In this document: positions 1-33,346 of the stretch, in pieces | Position numbering within the stretch: the stretch's first letter is position 1 | How the letters are laid out: each line of letters begins with the position of its first letter | From: Brachyhypopomus gauderio | Taxonomy: Eukaryota; Chordata; Actinopteri; Gymnotiformes; Hypopomidae | DNA length: 64,000 bases | NCBI RefSeq assembly: GCF_052324685.1 | Contig: NC_135212.1 | Coordinates: 20,790,048 to 20,854,047, forward strand | Direction: 5' to 3' | Made by a program: the position numbers and the translations under genes | Notes under the pieces: generated by a model | The model's input: the letters and a program-made list of their open reading frames with translations, nothing else | Databases searched by the model: none | What the model was told of the DNA's origin: nothing

Positions 1-529
1 CCTGTTGATGCTCTACTTGAGCATTGCTGAGGGTCTTCACCCTCTCTGTGAGCGACTTCACTTCTCTAGAGACATCTTTAAGTACAGCCATACTGTCTAG
101 TATATGCTGATGAGATAGATGAAGTTTCATGTTCTCGATGCGAATCTCCTGTAGTTCAGCTTTGTATGCTTGAACGGGGTCACTGCTCTCATCATACTCA
201 GGGCTGGATGGACGTGGCATTCTACGCTGTTCACGCCGCCTCTCGTGACCCATGGCGTGAAAGTGGGGATGGTCGTCCTCTTGTGCGCTGAGTGTTGGAT
301 CCCACTGAACTTGGCGGCCAGAACACTGGGTGTAAGGGCTTGTGGTGAGTGTCATCTCAACTCCTTCCTCCATGTGGGGCGTCCACTCCCTCCCCGGTGA
401 GTCTATCCGCATCTCTGTCGATCCACTGAGATGTTGTCTATAGCTGGCTGCATCAAGCTCATAGTCTTCAAGATAGGCAGGGGGGCGCGTCTGCCGCTTA
501 GGACGAACTGCTTCACTGCTTTGTTGCAT
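1..529 (-). CDS. Gag-like N-terminal part of an LTR retrotransposon (partial, runs off the left edge)
   Basis: Reading the minus strand from an ATG at 529-527, the frame stays open for 176 codons to the window edge, with no stop codon on codon-by-codon inspection. The product starts with a basic, proline-containing stretch (RPKRQTRPPAYLEDY at about residues 10-24), of a type seen near the start of fish retroelement proteins. It continues through a charged, His-rich middle and ends in a helical, heptad-like segment (about residues 130-176) that could be a coiled coil. No zinc knuckle, protease or reverse transcriptase is inside the window. The placement, 20 bp past a tRNA-Tyr-like primer-binding site and a 680 bp LTR, is why I call it gag-like. 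A host gene of similar composition is not excluded. The open frame suggests a fairly young copy. Confidence 0.55.
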   Translation of the reverse strand, partial: MQQSSEAVRPKRQTRPPAYLEDYELDAASYRQHLSGSTEMRIDSPGREWTPHMEEGVEMTLTTSPYTQCSGRQVQWDPTLSAQEDDHPHFHAMGHERRREQRRMPRPSSPEYDESSDPVQAYKAELQEIRIENMKLHLSHQHILDSMAVLKDVSREVKSLTERVKTLSNAQVEHQQ

Positions 530-547
530 CTTGATCCCAAATCAACA

Positions 548-568
548 CGAATCCGGCTCGAAGGACCT
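548..568 (-). other. Primer-binding site matching the 3' end of tRNA-Tyr
   Basis: The plus strand here reads like the 3' end of vertebrate tRNA-Tyr (AATCCGGCTCGAAGGACC, then T where the tRNA has A). The minus strand is therefore complementary to it, as expected for a first-strand primer site. Two bases separate it from the TG that starts the LTR at 571. The tRNA comparison is from memory of the tRNA-Tyr acceptor and T-arm sequence. Confidence 0.6.
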
Positions 569-570
569 AA

Positions 571-1251
571 TGTAGTTGAGAACTTTTAAAGGACTGTATG
601 TGCTGGTTCTGATCTTAGGATGCGTGTTGTATGGGGGGTGTCGGTAAAAACACCACGAAGCGGTTGTCTTCTTTCCTTTTGTCTCTTTATTAAACTTCAC
701 CCTTCGATTACATGAGTAAGAGTCTCAGTTGCGTTTGTGCGTGTGTGTGTGTGTGGTCTGTGAACACAGAATAAGGCTAATCAACATACTGAATTAACAT
801 GACTTGCGGTTTTCTGCTTAGCATGCTAATCGCGATTAGCATGCTAATCTAACAATAGTTGCACATCAACACTACAACATATAAACTTCGGAACTACCTA
901 CTAGCTAGTTATCTAAACACTTAATAACACTTACTTGGTTAGAATGTACGCACACAACTCTTCACATGCTGTCATCTTAAAGCTGTGATCTAGCCAACTG
1001 AAGCAATAACTTGCATGAAGCAGCAAAGCTGAACGTATGCTCTATGCTCCGTACAAAACTGACTAAACTGCCCGCGAAAGGGGGCGGGGTTCGGCTTCAG
1101 TGCTAGTCTTTCGTACACCAGCTCACAGTGTGTTAGCACACCAGCTCACAGTGTGTTAGCACACCAGCTCACAGTGTGTTAGCACACCAGCTCACAGTGT
1201 GTTAGCACACCAGCTCACAGTGTGTTAGCACACTGGCTCACAAATACAACA
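571..1251 (-). mobile_element. LTR (5' LTR of the minus-strand retrotransposon)
   Basis: The segment begins TGTAGTTG at 571 and ends ...ACAACA at 1251, giving the TG...CA termini typical of LTRs. Read on the minus strand, an AATAAA lies at about 691-686, leaving roughly 115 bp of U5/R before the primer-binding site and a long U3 to the right. U3 contains five tandem 23-bp units. The right boundary is inferred from the TG/CA rule; the target duplication cannot be checked because the partner LTR is outside the window. Confidence 0.55.
1116..1242. repeat. 23-bp tandem repeat, about 5.5 copies, inside the LTR U3
   Basis: The unit caccagctcacagtgtgtta(gca) is repeated five times without change from 1116 to 1230, followed by a degenerate partial copy. 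Near-identity between units suggests recent expansion. Short tandem direct repeats in U3 are often enhancer-like, but that role is only inferred. Confidence 0.85.
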
Positions 1252-4200
1252 GCTTTAGGGAAGAAGAGGCCTACTGTTGTTAACCAATTAGCGTTAAGCT
1301 GATCAGAGTTTTCTCATTTACAACACCCTCAAGGTCGTTGCTTTCATTCATTCCTCTCTCTCTTTTCTCTCTCTCTCCTTTTTCACGATGTATTTCCCAA
1401 CACGCCCATCCTCCTTCCTCTGCCATTCTCTCTGTTCATCTTCAGTTCCTCAGTGTAGCATTTGCCAGATTATTTTATCCAAAGCAGCTTATGTAGTAAT
1501 CGTATGACAATATATCTGTCCCCCGGGAATCAAACCCCTGACTTGAGTGTGAGCAGTTAACGCTTTGTCTTTTTTAAAGTTCTGTGTTGCATTCTCTTAA
1601 CTCAGACAAGCTCTATATCTTGTTTTCTGTGATCTAAGTTAACATTAGTCTGTTTCTGGGGCAGTGGTCTTGGTGATCTCCCACTGTGTTATTGAATATT
1701 TCTAACGCTGCTCAAAAATAGGGTTCGCTTGTAAACTTCAGTACACCAACATCTAGATAAAGGAACAGTTGTTGTCTTTCATCTCGGTCAGTTGATTCGT
1801 ACAGGACATTGCATTGTTCTCTTGCCTGTTAGTAACCATGACTGGCTTGGTCAGAAAACATCTCATCCTCCTGTTTGTGTGACAAAACCCATCCACCATG
1901 CAATGACATTTTACACTAGTTGCCATACATTTTAGAGGTTAATGATCAACAAAGCTTCACCATCAAGCTAAACTAGTTTATTCCAAATAGATCTTGTGCT
2001 TGGATTTATTATTCTTAATAGCTATTTTTGTCATGATTCTCAAATATATGTATTTAAAAATATATATTTATATTTGATTTTAAAAAATCCTAAAATAATT
2101 TTTTTAATTGCTTATGTGTCATTTGCTTTTTAGTGTGAATAAAATGGGGGTGAATTTATCTTCGTTGGCTTAGAGCAGCATTGTCCTCAGAACTTCATAC
2201 ACCAGCCCAGAACACAGAGCTCATCAACCTTTCTTCACTTCAAATCTGCTCTGACAGCGACTTCTGTTCAGCCATGGGGCAAGCCAGGCAAATGTGGGCA
2301 GTTCTGGGGTTACAGTGGTGATCCACCCCATCTGAACACCCTCCCCACACCGTGGTATACGTGTGGGACATTCTGAGGGACCGGGTCCTGCGCATGATGC
2401 TCTTATGTTGACATTGAGCTCCAGGTGTGTTGTTGTGGTCTCCATCTACCAAGCATAACACTACAGATTCAGTTCATATGTGACAGCAATAGTGATGCAG
2501 TTGCTATCACAGTTTAGCCAGCATAATTATAGGACAATTATAATGATAACAATGACCAATCATTTTTCATATAGCACTTTGCCATTTAAAAAATGCACTT
2601 TAAATCTTTAACCCTAAATAAAATAGTTAAGTTTTTTTCTGTGGTTTTTACTCTTTAAGTATAATAATCAGTCAGTGCACTTCATAATCGAAGGATTTAT
2701 TCAAATTTTATCCCAAACAGATTGCTCAGAGCCAACTGAATTGTTGGAGTCAAGCCAATCAGCTAGAGTCATGAGGAAGAATATTGAGATGTTTACATTA
2801 GCATATAAATATAGCACATTTACATATTCATATAGATATTGCTTATATTAGAATCTTTTTATTGACATTACAAATAAGTAATATATGCTGAAAGAATACT
2901 ATAAGCTATAGTGAGAATGGGTATCTGGATCATGTAGGCCTATAGAGTGTTTCTTTAGATCCATGGAAGTTTTTTTGTACTTTAATACTCTGCTGAAACA
3001 GAAATAATTGTGCATTTTACTTGTTTAGTAACCAATCGGAAGTTCCCTTTCTCGTTGAATGACCTGTTCCCCATGTAAAAGCTAATTGCTGTAGATTTCA
3101 GGTCTAGCCTATAGCTGAGAATTAATGACTAATGGTATTACAGTATATTGCATTAGACATAATTTATGATACATTAGCATTTTCCTATTCTAGCTGTTTG
3201 TAGAAATTTTCAGCACGTTGAATTTTCTGATCATGATGTCATGCGCTTCAGGCTGTATCCGCATTTATTAGTCCAGTTCAACGAGTCGCACTCTGCTCCA
3301 CACTCCACAATCTCCACAATCTTTCACCACACAACCAAAACTGTAAACCGTAAAATGTCCAATATAATATATAACTGCCAGCCTTTGGAATACCAGCCTT
3401 TGAATCAAAGTGTGCAGGGCAGAGGAACCGATGAACTTAAATGAACTTAAAAAAATAAACAGTAGGGGGCGACATCTTTCCTTGACAAGCAATTTACTTG
3501 CTTACAAGACTCCAAAGAGAAAGTTGTGGTTTCTTCTTTCTCTAATCTAAGACCAAACTGTCTTTGCCAAGTACCAAACTGGCACCATTATAGATAAAAC
3601 CGATCTCAGACAAGAGGAAATAGTATAGCTATAGGACAGTTTGTAAAACAAAGAAACTGTCTGGAGACCGAACCACTCAAAGAGTACACATCTTACACAG
3701 CGCTGATGTCTCCGTAGCTTAGCCTGTTAGTCACTGATAGTGATCAATTGCATTCCCTGAATTATTTACCGAGAATTACGAGTTCTTGACACCACCAGCT
3801 CGCAATATCTCGTTCCACGTGTGGGTGACAGCAGAACTCTACCCTAATTCCTCCTGACATAGCCTCACCGGGGTTATTTTGCCTACCATCTCGTCTCTGC
3901 TAGTAATATCGCCTGTATTTGACAGAGGTCAGAGGTAATAGTAACATTTGACTCAACAAACGTGATTTATTAATGGACAAGAGTCCATTAAATGCAAAAG
4001 TTCCCATTTGCATTTAAATGGATGTGAGTTATTTTATGGCGTGTGGCCCCTTCTGTTTTCAACTGGGATTCTAATGATGGAACACGGTAAAGCTCGGACG
4101 TTAACACCCGTGTTTGGACACCTCGCTCGGCGGGGATGGGAGCGCAGTACGCACTAATCATATTGCCCTTTTGTTGTGAACACCGTTGTGCTTCGGTACC

Positions 4201-4474
4201 CTTCTGTAGCACTTCCAGGACATCCCGCAGAAGAGAGAGAGAGAGAGAGAGAGAGAGGGGAGAGAGAGAGAGAGCTCACAATAGGCTGCACCAATCAATT
4301 ATTCACACGCTGGTTGCTAGGACTGTGTCCAGGCTGCTGTCCGCCCCGTGCTGCTCTCCTGGACACCACAGCTGCGTTCTCGTGGTGTAGGGTTCTCCTC
4401 CCTGGATTGATTTGCCTGCTGTGTATTTAGTTAATTAGAGAGCTGTATATTATCAGGGGATCCACCTCCGCCCA

Positions 4475-4515
<41 letters not shown>

Positions 4516-4760
4516 CACACTCATGGCCCTCTATCGGGAGATAGATGTAGAAGAGCTAAGCCTTTTGACCTGGGGAGAGGAGCTTTAGGAGCTGGGCAAA
4601 GGGTGAGATGGTATAGTTACAGCCGGGGCGGTGGGGGCGAGCCAGTAGTCAGAGGAGCCATCTGAGGACTGAGCAGCACCGGGCAGTCGGTGCAGCAGCA
4701 GGCCCTGATCAGAGAGGTTAGCTGGAGACCGGACAGCCCTCCAGGACCTGTGTCCTCACT
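1252..4760. other. Upstream flank of myo7a; no coding exon recognised
   Basis: The stretch is AT-rich with scattered relics. At 1460-1560 there is a degenerate copy of the common teleost repeat with 'catttgccaga...ttttatccaaagcagctta'. At 4234-4275 there is a GA tract and at 4477-4513 a CA tract. Around 4620-4768 the sequence is GC-rich and ends in a plausible donor (actgc|gtatgtg), so it could be a non-coding first exon of myo7a, but nothing confirms it. The short reading frames here overlap on both strands and resemble no protein I know. Confidence 0.4.
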
Positions 4761-5125
4761 CAAGACTGCGTATGTGTTTGTTTGTGCGGGTCTGTGTCCG
4801 AAGAGGTTCTACAGAGCAGCAGGAATGTGGAGAAGTGTCTGACTGTCTTGTTTGGGTTTTATTTTTACTTCACTGTGGGACTCCTGAGGAAGAAACTGCA
4901 ATTTAGCATAATATCCTGGCTTTCTGCGGGGGCCACGGTCTGTTTTGGTTTGTCAGTCTCACAGAAGGTTGCAGCGTGTGTGCGCACACACACATACACA
5001 CACACACCTGCTAAGGAAGTGTGCATAGACACCCGCGTCTGAGGGTGTAAACTGTCGGTGGGCAGTAGGGAGAATTGATCGGGAGATTGCGCTGCATGTA
5101 TGGATAAAAGTTTGCACTGCGGAGG

Positions 5126-5230
5126 ATGTACAAACGTCGAGATTACGTTGAGCTCTACCAGCAGGACCAGGCAAAGTGGGCACTGATAAGGAACGTCAAC
5201 ACAGTCTTCAAACACTCCACTCTTCTGCCG
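5126..5230 (+). CDS. Candidate alternative or 5' exon of myo7a (35 codons, phase 0)
   Basis: An ATG at 5126 opens 35 codons and ends in a usable donor (ctgccg|gtacga). The phase (0) fits the first certain myo7a exon at 5955. The predicted peptide (starting MYKRRDYVELYQQ) does not match the canonical myosin VIIa N-terminus of six residues (MVILQQ), and no exon encoding that hexapeptide was found between 3000 and 5954. It could be an alternative first exon, a 5' untranslated exon, or chance. A GT microsatellite begins about 20 bp after the donor. Confidence 0.3.
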
Positions 5231-5245
5231 GTACGACCTGTGTTA

Positions 5246-5294
<49 letters not shown>

Positions 5295-5954
5295 AGAGTG
5301 AGAGAAGAAGTATCACAATACATTGTAATCATTATTCATAAAAGCTATGGTATACGTTTTTTGATCAAACACACCTCGAGTCACGAGTCAGGTCATGAAG
5401 GCCTTGATATTTTTGCTGATGAGTTAAATAAGGGTTGTTAAAGCTAAGAGACACAACAATGAATGAGTGTGAATGACTAATGTAGAGATATTTAGCCGTA
5501 GGCTAGTGGTTCCCAGTGCTGTCCCTGGAGTTCCTCTAAACTGCAGGTTTCCCTTGTCAACACATAAAGGGATTGTTAATTAGCTGATTAGTGGAATTAG
5601 GTGTTGGGAGGAGAAACAGCAGCCAAGCATGCAGTGTCTGGGAGCTGCTGTCTCATGCAGAAAACAAGTCCTGTTTATTTCTGGAAGAGTGTATATTAAA
5701 CACAACTGCCCCAAATGTTCCAATTGTGCTTTAAACTGCTGTTTTTTTTTTTTTTTTTACTGAAGAAGCCTCATTTTCATCAGACACAAACTGTGTGTTT
5801 GTCAGAGGTTTGAATTTGTGCATTTTGGCAACGCTCACTTGATTACTGTTGATGATGTCATTATTCTGCCTATAGTGGCACTTATCTTTGCTTATGTCAA
5901 ATGGTAATGAATGAATGATGGTCGCGTTATGAAGGCTGATGACTCCTGTTCTAG

Positions 5955-28535
<22,581 letters not shown>

Positions 28536-29304
28536 ACGTCTTACTGGCGGGAGGCAGTGGAGCTGGTGCGCATGCTGGGGCCCGTGGGCCACCCCTGCAG
28601 CTGGGGCCGAACCTTCGCCCACCAACTGTGGTGGATGAGCCGCTCCCCGTCGGCCAGCTCGTGGGGCTCCGCCTACCCCGACGAGGATGACAGCTCTTCG
28701 TCGGCCTCCAGCGAGGACGACTACCTCTGACCGGGCCTGCGCTGATCCGCAAGCGAAGCCGCTCGCCTCCCGCCCCAGCGTAAGAACAGTTGGCCTCGCT
28801 CCACACGAAGAATGATGACCTTCAGACGGTGGCCCTGTGGCCCCGGTGGCAAATGCAGCCAAGGCCAGCGACGAACATGCTGCCGAGATTTGTGTTTGAA
28901 GTTGAAAAATAGAATTTGTACTACTATTATAATTACTAGTGTGTGTTTAAGAAGTGGGCACAGTTGAAGTGATGGACATCCAGGGACTCTTGAAGTTAGA
29001 GGCACTGGACTGCAAAGACTGTGCAGAAAGATTTTTTGTTCCTCTCTTGTTTATACTTATGGCTGTTATTAAACTGAGATTTGTTGCTTTTTTGAATAGC
29101 CCATCCCCCACTGAGTAACAGGCATGATAATGGGGTGGTTTGCAACCAACATTATTATATTCTTTTACAGACTACAGCTGTGACCATTTAGACAACCATT
29201 TACATAAATGCATAATAAGTCTGAGTGATTTCTGCGCTCAGTAGAAAATATGTATTGCCACATAAATTGCTAGTTATAAACTTCCATAAGACTGTAATAA
29301 ATAA
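28536..29304 (+). terminator. myo7a: myo7a 3' untranslated region and polyadenylation signals
   Basis: After the TGA the sequence stays GC-rich to about 28890 and then becomes AT-rich. Candidate signals are ATTAAA at about 29068-29073 and AATAAA at about 29297-29302. The end of the transcript is inferred, not shown. Confidence 0.5.
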
Positions 29305-31786
29305 TATTTGTGTATCCATTTCTGGCAGTGTAAACAGATGGGGTTTGGATAAACATTTTTTATGACCGTGTTCTCTTGGAAGCCTTAATGTTTATATTTT
29401 CAAGGGCAAATTTATGTGCTGTACATTTTTATAGGTTAGAGCCCAATGAATTAGATTTGTTTTTAGATGCTTTTTAGATGCTTCTTAAAACCTTTGGCTC
29501 ATTGCAGAGCCTTCCTTAAAGAAATGTTTCCAGATTATCATAGCTTCAACAGCAGAAACATTGTCTAAGATGAAATATTGTTAGGCAGAGGTATTTGTTA
29601 TATGCTATCTAAGCTGGAGAAAACAGATTTCTACAACCCATGGCCTTATTTCAAAATGGCATAGATGAAGGTTGTGGTCTGGATAAGTATAACCCAGTTT
29701 GCATTGGTCATAACTCTATATGTCTTGTAGCATAAACTTCTTTTAAAGCCGATAGCTGTTTATCAAATATATACAGGCATCTACAATCTAATTTCTTGCT
29801 ATAGTAGAAGTAACATTGTAGCAAAGATTTAGAAGTCTTGTGACTCTGAGATTAATCCCTGAGTAAGAGGGGAGGAGAGGAGAGGAGAGTAGAGTCTTAA
29901 GCTGTGTGGCAGAAATACTGGCTGCCACCTTTTACACCTGTGACTGCACAAATGTACTTTGGCCATTGCATTTCAATTGTGCCCAGTAGTGACTTTGGTG
30001 ACCGTCACATTTGATGAGAACATAGTAGCTGTATATGTCAGTGACTGCCTTTAAGCTGGACGGGAAAGTTATGTTTGCATTAGTTCCTTCCCAGTGAAAC
30101 ACTTTGGGTTTCCCCAAGTATTTTGATTGTTCCCGCTGCCGAATGTTGAATGTCTGATATACAGGGAGCAAAATCACAAACTGTAGGGTGGTCCCCAAGG
30201 ATTCTGTTGGAAAACGTTGCTCTTGTATAATGTCAAACAAATGTGTTACTGTGCAAGCTGTGCTCCAATTGCTTTTATTTGACAAGGATAGTGAATTCTT
30301 GCATGATTTATCAGCCGTACAGTAAAGAGGAACTACGCTAATTGGTCATAACATACTTCTGTAAGTAGAAGTCGTCTTTCTGATTAGGAACATGCTCAGA
30401 TTAAGGCTTATGTACTTTACAAATGTTGAGGTACAACAGGTGGTGTCGTGTTTTGAAGCTCCGTCCGTTCTGTCAGAGAACAACACGAGTTGTGATCCTC
30501 TAGCTTTGTTTACATCCAAAATGATTTTCACAGTACATTTTGTTCCAATTTCATTTTGATCGTATATACAGCCATACATACTACACAGCTGTAGTTACAG
30601 AAAAATCAATGCAAGAAATTAAATAAATATAAGTCCTCCTGGCTGTCGTTACATTTCATATAGCTGGCAAACTGAATTTCTGTTTACTGGGAATGATGAT
30701 GGCATGGCATGATAAAAAAAAACACACAAGTGCTCCCTTTATGAATAATGACTGGACCTGTGAGGCAGGATAGGGTGTGTACCTACTGTGGCAGCTTGTA
30801 TATGTAAAAGTGCTTCAGGTGCACCATCTGTCAGATTTGTGGACTACCATTTTCCTTCCGTGTTGGTTCAACAGGGTTCCTCGCACCCGTTTTAGACAGC
30901 GATCTTCTTCACACATCCCATTACTGCACGTTCTTCAAACCACCACAGAAAAATATTTTCCATCAACATTTTAATATGCAGATTGTCGATTGCTCCCAGA
31001 TCTTAAAAACACTAGCTCCGTGCCTTTTTGAATACGGCTGGAGCCAATTGCGCAGGAGCTTTGCAGCCCTCACAGTAAATTCGTTACAGCTGTTCAATTA
31101 CTGGTATCCGCATAATGACAGGATGCTGCTGACTGGTATATGGTCATTTTTCCACATCACAACTCTGACAGAAGATACAGAAGCTAACTGAAAATGAAAA
31201 TCAAAACTGGTGCTTTTTGATAAAATACATTCAGCAATAAGCAGTAATTCATTATTATTAAGACTCTAAAGTAACTGACCTTAGATATCTTTACTACAGT
31301 ATAATATGCTACTCTATATATTTATCCACATATTCTGTCACAAAGTGCAGTACGTTTTTTTTTTTTTCTTCTAGTTTCCTCAGCTTCTCATTTTAATGAG
31401 TCAGCCGATGGCTGAAGAATTCATCTTCAACATGAGTGTGTCCATGAATTCCTGCGCATCACCCTCTTGGCAGCACGTGGTGCCCAACAGTTCCACGCTG
31501 TAGACTGCTCATAGTACCTCGCCGTGGTCCACAGAGACTGGAGTTCCTCTTGGTTTTCAGGTCAGAGGATGCTGTTTGCTTCATGTGTAGTCAGTCACAT
31601 ACAAAGCAGTCCACATTTTGCGCTACATCTCACTCATGCCAGTCTGAAACTCAATAGCGAATATACAGGCGATGGAGATTATGAGGCCTGAGTGGATGGA
31701 TGGATGTCTTTGTGTAGGCAACAGCTAGGAAGCACACACACATTGCTCCTAACACTTGCTTCTCTTGAGCCCTCACCGGGCTGGCC
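29305..31786. other. Interval between convergent myo7a and gdpd genes
   Basis: This AT-rich stretch probably contains the 3' untranslated region of the minus-strand gdpd gene at its right end. A 117-codon minus-strand frame at 29932-30285 was inspected and resembles no family I know, with no splice or start context, so I do not call it. No transposon was recognised. Confidence 0.4.
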
Positions 31787-32044
31787 TCAGACCGGAGGCT
31801 CCTCAGATATGGTGGGCAGGGTTGGCGTTGTCGGCAGGCCACGCCCCTCCCCTCGCACACTGAGGCTAGAGATGGACCACACGTCGTTGAGCTCTGTCGA
31901 CGGGCGAGTCAGATATGGCGGAAGGGGGGAAAATGGGGTTATCAGAGTACGTCCATGGGGTTCATTAGAGTACAGCAGAGGGAAAGGTGAGGGGTCACAC
32001 CAGCACAGAGCAGCCATGCACGGGGTTGTGGAGGGGACATGCAT
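31787..32044 (-). other. Candidate C-terminal exon region of the gdpd gene (unresolved)
   Basis: A minus-strand frame here ends ...TISEEPPV and is Ser/Thr/Pro-rich, as the cytoplasmic tails of this family are. A good acceptor (ccccatag) lies at about 32056-32063. Its phase does not fit the last placed exon (which ends in phase 1), so at least one intervening exon or another acceptor (for example ttcag at about 32128) is required. Confidence 0.3.
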
Positions 32045-32340
32045 GGGGTGGGTGGGCTATGGGGGCAGAGAGGCGGAGCTCCAGGTGGAACGTTCAGAGA
32101 ACACGGGATTCCAACGAATGCCCTGAATTTCCAAGGAATCTACAACACAGAAAGCGATGAATTTCAAAGCAAAGCTCTGTGCATGCAAGCAGGTGAGCAA
32201 TACTGCAGTCTGTGAAGACAGGTACAAAATGCACCAAGGTTTTGCCATCTGATTTCACTTCAAGCTGGTTGGCAGTTTTGTAGTTGTTTAGTTATTTATT
32301 TTACATTTTTATTACTTTATTATCAGTCATGGTCATGACA

Positions 32341-32640
32341 GTCATAGTCTGGTGGTAGGAAAATGGTCTTGTGACCAGAGGGTCGTGGGTTCATTCATTC
32401 ATTCAATTCATGAGGCCATGACTGAGGTGCCCTTGAGCAAGGCACCTAACCCCAACTGCTTCCCGGGCTCCGAGACAAGAGCTGCCCACCGCTCTGGGCA
32501 CGTGTAATCCACAGCCCCATGGTAATCACTAGTGTGTGTGTGTGTTCTAACTGCACAGATGGGTAAAAAGCAGAGGACAAATTTTGATTGCCGTGAAAAA
32601 TCACAATTGACAAAATATGGCACATTTACATATATATATA
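32341..32640 (+). mobile_element. tRNA-derived SINE, longer copy
   Basis: The head is tRNA-like (ggtggtaggaaaatggtctt, then gggtcgtgggttcattc as a decayed B box). The body carries the common teleost segment gaggtgcccttgagcaaggc...aaccccaactgct and a 3' part ending in a TA tract. The copy at 59741 shares both halves but lacks about 75 bp near the 3' end. Confidence 0.8.
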
Positions 32641-33346
32641 TATATTTTACATTATCAAATGTTTGTATAAAAATAATATTAGTAATAAGTTATTAATAGT
32701 AAAAATAAAATAATAATGTTATTTAGTCCTTTTATTTGCCTGATAATAAAATAAATAACTATGGAAGATTAATTAGAAGTGCAAATTATTTGTAGCTACA
32801 CATACAGTGTCACTGACTAATTGGCACTACTCTCCATGTTTGATATTTATATCAGAGCCCAGGACAAATAATACATCTACTTAAGGAGAACATATCTGCA
32901 GCACTCCAAACTCCCAGCCACTACCTCTCTGCTCATCAAGGACTGAGGAAAAAAGCCTAATTCATGTACCCTTCTGTTACCGCTCATTCAAGTACCCTTT
33001 TTTTTACCCCTCATTCAAGTAACATTCTGTTACCCCTCATTCAAGTAGCATTTTGTTAGCTATTTGAGCTCTAATATGCCATGTCACTACTTAAAGCCTC
33101 AATTTATTTTCCCCATATTCACCATATTGTACACTAAAAACGATAAAACCCTAGGCTTTATTACATTTTGTCTTTTTGAATGAACCTTGGGGCATTTATG
33201 GCAACAAGGAGAACAGGTACCAAGACATTAGGGGCAACACATGTAAATGGGCCACAACAGTAGTGCAAAGCCAGCCTACGCGTTCACAGATAGGCAACAA
33301 CAGTAGCACATGCCAGCCTGCACATTCACAGACTGGCCGCTCTTAC

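Noticed and set aside
29932..30285. 117-codon minus-strand frame between the convergent genes
   Set aside because: No recognisable domain, no splice or start context, and AT-rich sequence; it may lie in the gdpd 3' untranslated region.
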